Assembly (NCBI RefSeq): GCF_016907355.1
Contig: NZ_JAFBBW010000001.1
Span: 1,984,001-2,048,000 of the forward strand
Source: Agromyces aurantiacus
GTDB lineage: Bacteria > Actinomycetota > Actinomycetes > Actinomycetales > Microbacteriaceae
Direction: 5' to 3'
Length of the DNA: 64,000 nucleotides
Below, in pieces: positions 58,383 to 64,000 of the stretch. Each line of letters begins with the position of its first letter. Within the stretch, counting starts at the first letter, position 1. A program made the translations under genes and the position numbers. The notes beneath the pieces were generated by a model. That model had not been told where the DNA came from. It saw nothing but the letters and a program-made list of their open reading frames with translations, and made no database searches.

Positions 58383-58874
58383 ATGGCGGACTTCACCATC
58401 CGACCCGCGGGACCGGCCGACGGCGCGTTCCTCGCCGACATGGTCGTCGAGGCCGCGAACTGGCGGGTCGGCGCGACGCGTCCGCGCCCGTCGGTGCTCG
58501 CCGATGCGCGGCACGGCGCGTACGTCGCCGGATGGCAGCGCCCCGCCGACCGCGGCGTGGTCGCGCTCGACGGCGACGCCCGGCCGGTCGGCGCCGCGTG
58601 GTACCGCCTGTTCGGTGCGGACCGGCCGTCGCTGGGATTCGTGGCCGCGGGCGTGCCCGAGCTCATCATCGGCGTGCGCCCCCTGTGGCGGGCGCAGGGC
58701 GTGGGCCGTGCGCTGCTGCGCGCGCTCGCCGACCGCGCTCGCGTCGAGGGGTTCGCACGGCTCGCACTGTCGGTCGAGCACGGCAACTTCGCGCACGAGC
58801 TGTACCGCTCCGAGGGGTTCTCCGTGGTCGCGTCGACCGCCGACCGCGACACCATGGTGCGCGTGCTGCGCTGA
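58383..58874 (+). CDS. GNAT family N-acetyltransferase
   Basis: 163 residues. [25 protein letters not shown] opens the fold; [28 protein letters not shown] holds the acetyl-CoA loop (RAQGVGRA, about residue 105); [23 protein letters not shown] closes it. Acceptor unknown. It stands between rnj and ftsK with its own start signals. Confidence 0.88.
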   Translation: MADFTIRPAGPADGAFLADMVVEAANWRVGATRPRPSVLADARHGAYVAGWQRPADRGVVALDGDARPVGAAWYRLFGADRPSLGFVAAGVPELIIGVRPLWRAQGVGRALLRALADRARVEGFARLALSVEHGNFAHELYRSEGFSVVASTADRDTMVRVLR

Positions 58875-58929
58875 GCGCCCGTCCCGCCGACACTCGCGGG
58901 ACTTCCCGGCCGCGGTCGGCGGCGGGCCG

Positions 58930-58935
58930 TAACGT
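58930..58935 (+). promoter_or_regulatory. -10 box for a leaderless ftsK mRNA
   Basis: TAACGT at 58930-58935, 7 nt before ATG 58943; no ribosome binding site. Confidence 0.5.
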
Positions 58936-58942
58936 TGACCTC

Positions 58943-61843
58943 ATGGCTACGAGCACCAGGTCGAACGGTCGTGCCTCGGGCGCGTCCGGGCGCGGCTCGT
59001 CGACGCGCACCGCGCCCACCAAGAAGCTGCCGGCGCAGCGCGCGAGCACGCGCACGCCGAAGGCCGCTGCCGCCGCGAAGGACGGGCCCGGCCTCCTCGT
59101 GCGGGCCTGGATGGGCCTCGCGCACCTGACCGGCGGCGCCGCGCGCGCCCTCGGCCCCGAGACGCTCGCGAAGGAGGAGCGTCGTGACGGGCTGCCGTTC
59201 TTCCTCGTGCTGCTCGCGGTCGCGGGCGCCGTGGTCGAGTGGTTCCTCATCAACGACCCGGTCGCGCAGATGCTCGACGCCTACACGTTCGGCGGCCTCT
59301 TCGGGCGCGTCGCGTTCGCGCTGCCCGTGGTGATGCTCATGTTCGCCGTCTGGCTGTTCCGGCATCCGAGCTCGGTGCACGACAACACGCGAATCGGCAT
59401 CGGGCTCGGGATGCTGCTGATCACCGTCTCGGCGCTGTGCCACCTGTTCGGCGGGCAGCCGAGCCCGAGCGAGGGGATGGCGGTGCTCGCGCGCGCGGGC
59501 GGCATCCTCGGCTGGATGCTCGCGCAGCCCCTGATCCTGCTGCTCACCGACGTCGGCGCGGCCGTCGTGCTCGTGCTGCTCGCCCTGCTCTCGCTGCTCA
59601 TCCTCACCAAGACCCCGCCCAACCGGATCCCGCAGCGCTTCCGCGACCTCTACGCGTGGCTGTTCGGCGCGCCCGACTCGGCCGACGACACGGCCGCCGC
59701 CCCCGAGGAGAAGCCCAAGCGCCGCTCGCGTCGCGAGCGCGCCGAGCAGGTCGAGCTCGACGGGATCGACGGCGACGACGAGACGCCGGGCGGGCTGCTG
59801 CCCTGGTGGCGGCGCAACGCGTCGAACCGCGAGGAGGACCCGGAGTTCGCCGCGGCCGGCGCCGAGGGCCTGACCGAGGTGTTCGGCCCGGGCTCGGCTG
59901 CGGGCAGCTTCGAGACGCCGCTCGAGGGCGTCCGACCCGCCGACGCGTACGGGGCCGGCGTGATCGACGAGCTCGAGCGGGCCGAGTCGGCGCTGCAGCG
60001 GTTCACGGGCGAGGTCCCGCACGGCGGGACCGGGCTCCAGGGCGACGACCCCGGCGCGACGTCCGTGCTCGGCGTCGGCGGTGCGCCCGCCGGCGCCAGC
60101 GACGCGGGAGCCGGCGCCCCCGTGGCCTCCGCCGACGAGGCCGCCGCCCCCGAACCCGACCGTCCGTACCACCTGCCCGCATCGTCGACCCTCGCCGCCG
60201 GGGCACCGGGCAAGACCCGTTCGGCGGTCAACGACGAGGTCGTGCGGCAGATCACGGGCGTGCTCGAGCAGTTCGGCGTCGACGCGAAGGTCACGGGCTT
60301 CTCGCGCGGGCCGACGGTCACGCAGTACGAGATCGAGCTCGGCCCCGGCGTGAAGGTCGAGCGGGTGACCGCGCTGTCCAAGAACCTCGCCTACGCCGTC
60401 GCGTCGAACGAGGTGCGCATTCTCTCGCCGATCCCGGGCAAGAGCGCGATCGGCGTGGAGATCCCGAACGCCGACCGCGAGACGGTGACGCTCGGCGACG
60501 TGCTGCGCTCGGGCGCCGCGGTGAACGCCAAGCACCCCATGACGATCGGCGTCGGCAAGGACGTCGGCGGCGGGTACGTCGTCGCGAACCTCGCGAAGAT
60601 GCCGCACCTGCTCGTCGCTGGATCGACCGGTTCGGGCAAGTCGAGCTTCGTCAACTCGATGATCACGAGCCTGCTCATGCGCGCGAAGCCGAGCGAGGTG
60701 CGGATGGTGCTGGTCGACCCGAAGCGCGTCGAGCTCGCGCCGTACGCCGGTGTTCCGCACCTCATCACGCCCATCATCACGAACCCCAAGAAGGCCGCCG
60801 AGGCGCTGCAGTGGGTCGTGAAGGAGATGGACATGCGCTACGACGACCTCGCGTCGTTCGGCTTCCGTCACATCGACGACTTCAACAAGGCCGTCGTGAA
60901 CAACGAGATCATCCTGCCGGCCGGCTCGGAGCGCAAGCTCAAGCCGTACCCGTACCTGCTGGTCGTGGTCGACGAGCTCGCCGACCTCATGATGGTCGCC
61001 CCGCGCGACGTCGAGGACTCGATCGTGCGCATCACGCAGCTTGCGCGCGCGTCGGGCATCCACCTGGTCCTCGCGACGCAGCGCCCCTCGGTCGACGTCG
61101 TCACGGGCCTCATCAAGGCGAACGTGCCGAGCCGGCTCGCGTTCGCGGTGACGAGCGTGACCGACTCGCGCGTCATCCTCGACCAGCCCGGAGCCGACAA
61201 GCTGATCGGCCAGGGCGACGCGCTGTTCCTGCCGATGGGCGCCTCGAAGCCCATCCGGGTGCAGGGCGCGTGGGTGACCGAGGCCGAGATCGAGCGGGTC
61301 GTCACGCACGTGACGCGCCAGGCGCGGCCCGAGTACCGCAACGACGTCGCGGCCGCGGTCGAGAAGAAGGAGATCGACTCCGACATCGGCGACGACCTCG
61401 AGTTGCTGCTCGCGGCGGCCGAGCTCGTGGTCTCGACGCAGTTCGGCTCGACCTCGATGCTGCAGCGGAAGCTCCGCGTGGGCTTCGCGAAGGCCGGCCG
61501 GCTCATGGACCTGCTCGAGTCCCGCGAGATCGTGGGCCCGTCCGAGGGCTCGAAGGCGCGCGACGTGCTCGTCACGCCCGAACAGCTGCCGGGCGTGCTC
61601 GCGAAGCTCCGCGGCGAGGAGCCGGCGGCCCCGGCCGCGCCCGCGGCATCCGCACCGCCGGCTCAGCCCGCCCCCGCCGCGGCGCCCGCCCCGGCACCGG
61701 CGCCCGCCGCACCCGCCGCACCCGCCGCACCCGCCGACGTCGACGACCGCTACGACGACCCGGTCGGGCGGATCCCCGAGGGCCTCGAGGAGGTCGACGC
61801 CGACTCCGACGAGGACGCCTGGGGCCTGACGGGTCGCGACTGA
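58943..61843 (+). CDS. ftsK: DNA translocase FtsK
   Basis: 966 residues; hexameric DNA pump at the division septum that clears chromosome termini. A basic, disordered head (1-80), four membrane helices (about 85-220), a linker of about 200 residues rich in Ala/Glu/Gly, and the motor follow. Walker A is [16 protein letters not shown] (about residue 560), Walker [14 protein letters not shown] (about 672). The C-terminal gamma winged helix ([37 protein letters not shown], split here at its helices) that reads orienting sequences is present, followed by an Ala/Pro tail. A hairpin lies just after the stop. Confidence 0.95.
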   Translation: MATSTRSNGRASGASGRGSSTRTAPTKKLPAQRASTRTPKAAAAAKDGPGLLVRAWMGLAHLTGGAARALGPETLAKEERRDGLPFFLVLLAVAGAVVEWFLINDPVAQMLDAYTFGGLFGRVAFALPVVMLMFAVWLFRHPSSVHDNTRIGIGLGMLLITVSALCHLFGGQPSPSEGMAVLARAGGILGWMLAQPLILLLTDVGAAVVLVLLALLSLLILTKTPPNRIPQRFRDLYAWLFGAPDSADDTAAAPEEKPKRRSRRERAEQVELDGIDGDDETPGGLLPWWRRNASNREEDPEFAAAGAEGLTEVFGPGSAAGSFETPLEGVRPADAYGAGVIDELERAESALQRFTGEVPHGGTGLQGDDPGATSVLGVGGAPAGASDAGAGAPVASADEAAAPEPDRPYHLPASSTLAAGAPGKTRSAVNDEVVRQITGVLEQFGVDAKVTGFSRGPTVTQYEIELGPGVKVERVTALSKNLAYAVASNEVRILSPIPGKSAIGVEIPNADRETVTLGDVLRSGAAVNAKHPMTIGVGKDVGGGYVVANLAKMPHLLVAGSTGSGKSSFVNSMITSLLMRAKPSEVRMVLVDPKRVELAPYAGVPHLITPIITNPKKAAEALQWVVKEMDMRYDDLASFGFRHIDDFNKAVVNNEIILPAGSERKLKPYPYLLVVVDELADLMMVAPRDVEDSIVRITQLARASGIHLVLATQRPSVDVVTGLIKANVPSRLAFAVTSVTDSRVILDQPGADKLIGQGDALFLPMGASKPIRVQGAWVTEAEIERVVTHVTRQARPEYRNDVAAAVEKKEIDSDIGDDLELLLAAAELVVSTQFGSTSMLQRKLRVGFAKAGRLMDLLESREIVGPSEGSKARDVLVTPEQLPGVLAKLRGEEPAAPAAPAASAPPAQPAPAAAPAPAPAPAAPAAPAAPADVDDRYDDPVGRIPEGLEEVDADSDEDAWGLTGRD

Positions 61844-61850
61844 GCCCGGT

Positions 61851-61877
61851 CGACCACGGGACCATGGGCCGTGGTCG
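61851..61877 (+). terminator. Hairpin after ftsK
   Basis: CGACCACGG (61851-61859) pairs with CCGTGGTCG (61869-61877) around a 9-nt loop, 8 nt after the ftsK stop and just ahead of the pgsA -10 box. Confidence 0.6.
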
Positions 61878-61892
61878 CGAGGTGCCCGCGGC

Positions 61893-61898
61893 TAGGCT
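61893..61898 (+). promoter_or_regulatory. -10 box for a leaderless pgsA mRNA
   Basis: TAGGCT at 61893-61898, 6 nt before ATG 61905; no ribosome binding site. Confidence 0.55.
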
Positions 61899-61904
61899 GA
61901 GCGC

Positions 61905-62510
61905 ATGACCTCTCCCGCGGGCCGGACCCGCTCGGCGAACAACTGGAACCTGCCGAACGCGATCACGGTCGTGCGGATCGTGATGGCTCCGGTGTTCTTC
62001 TGGCTCCTGCTCGCCGATGCGGGCCAGGACGGGCCGATGCGCTGGTGGGCGGCGGTGATCTTCATCGTCGCGATCTCGACCGACTGGGTCGACGGATGGC
62101 TCGCACGCTCGCGCGGCCTCGTGACCGACCTCGGCAAGATCCTCGACCCGATCGCCGACAAGCTGCTGACGAGCGGCGCGCTCGTGTGCCTGTCGATCCT
62201 CGGCGAGCTGCCGTGGTGGATCACGATCGTCATCGTGGTGCGCGAGGTCGGCATCACCGTGTGGCGCTTCGTCGAGCTCGGCCGGGGCACGGTCGTTCCG
62301 GCGTCCTCCGGCGGCAAGCTCAAGACGCTCACGCAGGCGATCGCGATCTCGCTGTTCCTCGCACCGCTCTGGACCCTCGTCGGCGACTGGATCATCTGGG
62401 TGAACTGGGCCTTCATGATCGCCGCCCTCGTGCTCACGGTCTGGTCGGGGCTGCTGTATGTGCGCGACGCGTTCCGCCTCGCCCGCGAGCACCGCGGCGA
62501 GGCCGCGTGA
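61905..62510 (+). CDS. pgsA: CDP-diacylglycerol-glycerol-3-phosphate 3-phosphatidyltransferase
   Basis: 201-residue membrane enzyme making phosphatidylglycerophosphate, the committed step to phosphatidylglycerol and cardiolipin. The CDP-alcohol phosphatidyltransferase motif, DG-x2-AR-x8-G-x3-D-x3-D, is present in full in VDGWLARSRGLVTDLGKILD and the following PIADK (about residues 62-85). Five or six membrane helices. NWNLPNAITVVRI at the start is typical. CinA overlaps the stop by 4 nt. Confidence 0.94.
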   Translation: MTSPAGRTRSANNWNLPNAITVVRIVMAPVFFWLLLADAGQDGPMRWWAAVIFIVAISTDWVDGWLARSRGLVTDLGKILDPIADKLLTSGALVCLSILGELPWWITIVIVVREVGITVWRFVELGRGTVVPASSGGKLKTLTQAIAISLFLAPLWTLVGDWIIWVNWAFMIAALVLTVWSGLLYVRDAFRLAREHRGEAA

Positions 62511-63085
62511 GCGACGAGCGGATGGCGCGGGGCGACGCCCCGGCCGAATCCGCCCCGGCCGCTCCGGGCGCACCGAGCGCCGACGCGACCGCCGAACTCA
62601 TCGCCGAACTGACCCGTCGCGGGATGCGGATCGCGGTCGCCGAGTCGCTCACCGGTGGCCTCGTCGCGGCCGAGCTGACGCGCATCCCCGGGGCCTCGCT
62701 CGCCGTGAGCGGCGGCATCGTCGCCTACGACACGCGCGTCAAGCAGGCGATGCTCGGCGTGCCCGGCGACCTGCTCGCCGCCGAGGGGGCGGTGCACCCC
62801 GAGGTCGCCCGCCGCATGGCCGACGGTGCGCGGCGCGCGCTCGCGGTCGGCGGCCGCCCGGCCGACCTGGGCGTGGCGACGACGGGCGTCGCCGGTCCCG
62901 ATCCGCAGGACGGCCGACCGGTCGGCACCGTCTACGTCGGGGTCGCCGACGCGGCCGGCTCCGAGGCGATCGAGCTGCGGCTCGGCGGCGACCGCGACGA
63001 GATCCGCCGCGCGACCGTGCGCGCGGCCGTCGACGCGGCGCTCGAGCGGCTGCGCGAGGGCGCGGGCGCGGGCGAGCGCGGCTAG
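62507..63085 (+). CDS. cinA: CinA family protein (nicotinamide-nucleotide amidase domain)
   Basis: 192 residues: the stand-alone C-terminal CinA domain, which deamidates NMN to nicotinate mononucleotide in the pyridine nucleotide cycle. MRIAVAESLTGGLVAAELTRIPGAS (about 40-60), GGIVAYDTRVKQAMLGVP and TTGVAGPDPQDGRPVGTVYVG are the standard blocks. The N-terminal molybdopterin-binding-like half of full-length CinA is absent; about 30 Ala/Pro-rich residues replace it. GTG 62507 overlaps the pgsA stop (GTGA), which gives a pgsA-cinA operon as in many actinobacteria. Confidence 0.92.
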   Translation: MSDERMARGDAPAESAPAAPGAPSADATAELIAELTRRGMRIAVAESLTGGLVAAELTRIPGASLAVSGGIVAYDTRVKQAMLGVPGDLLAAEGAVHPEVARRMADGARRALAVGGRPADLGVATTGVAGPDPQDGRPVGTVYVGVADAAGSEAIELRLGGDRDEIRRATVRAAVDAALERLREGAGAGERG

Positions 63086-63780
63086 GCCCGTCCGCCCCGC
63101 GGCATCCGGTACCGGTGCTCCGGACGGCCGGCGCTGCCGTAGCGCGGCGCGACCTCGGCCGCGCCGCTGGCCACGAGGTGCTCGAGGTAGCGCCGGGCGC
63201 TGACGCGCGACATCCCGAGGGCCTCGGCGATCTCGGTGGCCGAGGCATCCGCAGGGCACGCCGCGAGCCCCGCCGCGACGCGCTCGAGGCTCGCGGGGGA
63301 GAGGCCCTTGGGCAGCGCCACGCGGCGCGCCGTCGCCGTGGCCGTGCCGAGCACCCGGTCGATGCCGTGCTGGTCGAGCGCCGCCGACGGCGCCGAGCGG
63401 TCCGCGACGATCCCGCGGCGCACCTCGTCGAGCCGTTCGACGAGGCTCGTGCCCGAGAACGGCTTGACGAGGTAGTGCCGGACCCCCAGCAGGCGGGCCC
63501 GGCGCACCGTCTCGAGGTCGCGCGCCGCGGTGACCGCGATCACCTCGACGTCGTCGCCGGCCGCGCGGAGCCGGCGGAGCACGTCGAGTCCGCCGAGATC
63601 GGGCAGGTAGACGTCGAGCAGCACGAGGTGCGGCCGATGCCGGCCGACGGCGGCGAGCGCGGCCTCGCCCGTGTGCGCCTCGGCGACGACGGTGAAGCCG
63701 GGTTGCGCGTCGACGAAGGCGCGGTTCACCTGGGCCACCGCGAAGTCGTCGTCGACGATGACGACGCGGATGTCGTTCAT
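63082..63780 (-). CDS. CitB/DcuR-type response regulator
   Basis: 232 residues. Receiver domain 1-120 with the acidic pair in VVIVDDDFAVAQVNRAFVD, the phosphorylated Asp in VLLDVYLPDLGG (about residue 55), Thr in VIAVTAARD and Lys in YLVKPFSG. The C-terminal part (about 150-225) has a winged-helix-like segment (ATEIAEALGMSRVSARRYLEHLVASG). This is the architecture of CitB/DcuR regulators controlling C4-dicarboxylate or citrate uptake. ATG 63780 overlaps the kinase stop (ATGA). The gene is convergent with cinA by 4 nt. Confidence 0.92.
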   Translation of the reverse strand: MNDIRVVIVDDDFAVAQVNRAFVDAQPGFTVVAEAHTGEAALAAVGRHRPHLVLLDVYLPDLGGLDVLRRLRAAGDDVEVIAVTAARDLETVRRARLLGVRHYLVKPFSGTSLVERLDEVRRGIVADRSAPSAALDQHGIDRVLGTATATARRVALPKGLSPASLERVAAGLAACPADASATEIAEALGMSRVSARRYLEHLVASGAAEVAPRYGSAGRPEHRYRMPRGGRA

Positions 63781-64000
63781 CGGCGCGCTCCGCCGACGGC
63801 GGACTCGGGGCGCGACCGGGAATCAGCGAGCGGCGCTGCGGCGCCGCGCCAGGGCAGGCGGGCCACGAACCGGGCGCCGCCGGCGGGCGACTCCTCGACG
63901 CGCACCTCGCCCCCGAGCCGGGCCGCGACCCGGTGCACGAGGGTCAGGCCGATGCCGCGGCGGGCCTTGCCCGGAGCCGGCGACTTGCCGCTGACGTCGG
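63777..64000 (-). CDS. Sensor histidine kinase, C-terminal end, cut by window edge
   Basis: The reading frame is open to the right edge and stops at 63779-63777, with the stop shared with the response regulator start. The visible 74 codons include the ATPase domain end: KARRGIGLTLVHRVAARLGGE (G2 box GIGLTLV) followed by GGARFVARLPW and a 25-residue polar tail. It is the partner kinase of the response regulator, presumably a CitA/DcuS-like membrane sensor, though the sensor part lies outside the window. Confidence 0.85.
   Translation of the reverse strand, partial: DVSGKSPAPGKARRGIGLTLVHRVAARLGGEVRVEESPAGGARFVARLPWRGAAAPLADSRSRPESAVGGARR

Noticed and set aside
56360-61309. Very long open frame on the minus strand opposite dapA, rnj and ftsK
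   Set aside because: It is antisense to three clear conserved genes, its translation is Arg/Ala/Asp/Val repetitive with no family signature, and long shadow frames are expected at this GC content.

Overview
The window is chromosomal DNA from a very GC-rich Gram-positive actinobacterium, most likely a member of the Microbacteriaceae close to Agromyces. This rests on protein families and gene order (Lsr2, RskA-type anti-sigma factor, class F sortase, CE1758/CE1759 flavoenzymes, the rpsO-pnp-M16-dapB-thyA-dapA-rnj-ftsK-pgsA-cinA backbone), on constant use of G/C-ending codons, and on many copies of the heptamer GGATGCC/GGCATCC. No marker was compared with a database, so the genus is an inference. 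No rRNA, tRNA, CRISPR array, transposase or prophage was seen.

Layout. 0-2.7 kb: end of a regulator gene, a four-fold 11-bp iteron array, and an acetaldehyde-type dehydrogenase with its DUF779 partner. 2.8-10.8 kb: FKBP isomerase; a surface module (DUF4397 protein, class F sortase, ECF sigma, zinc anti-sigma); lysoplasmalogenase-like protein; a protealysin-like M4 protease with its emfourin inhibitor; CPBP protease; DUF488; an unknown membrane protein. 11-23.6 kb: rpsO and pnp, normally neighbours, are held apart by about 10 kb of peptidases, flavoenzymes, a transporter and a dead fructosamine kinase remnant. 23.7-32.5 kb: ArsR-like regulator with a symmetrical operator, Lrp and ATP-grasp genes divergent from a branched-chain keto acid dehydrogenase operon, pterin dehydratase, Lsr2, TetR and MBL genes.

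32.6-42.5 kb is a catabolic block: methylcrotonyl-CoA carboxylase, acyl-CoA dehydrogenase, MaoC hydratase and CitE-like lyase. With the keto acid dehydrogenase these cover every chemical step from 2-ketoisocaproate to acetoacetate plus acetyl-CoA. They are followed by etfB, etfA and an unusual cytochrome-b-like membrane protein that could carry the electrons to the quinone pool. 42.5-46.4 kb: ABC exporter with its TetR regulator, then an aldo/keto reductase. 46.5-63.1 kb: the conserved backbone M16-dapB-thyA-folA-dapA-rnj-ftsK-pgsA-cinA, interrupted by small inserts; one is a DUF559 endonuclease-like gene bracketed by two related 70-bp palindromic elements. The right edge holds a CitB-type response regulator and the end of its sensor kinase.

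Regulation visible in the sequence: at least twelve genes have a TAnnnT -10 box 6 to 8 nt before the start codon and so are probably translated from leaderless mRNAs. Three of the best regulator or enzyme promoters (24.6, 32.5 and 45.1 kb) combine this with operator repeats lying on the promoter itself. Many terminator-like hairpins use CGGATGCC...GGCATCCG as their arms.
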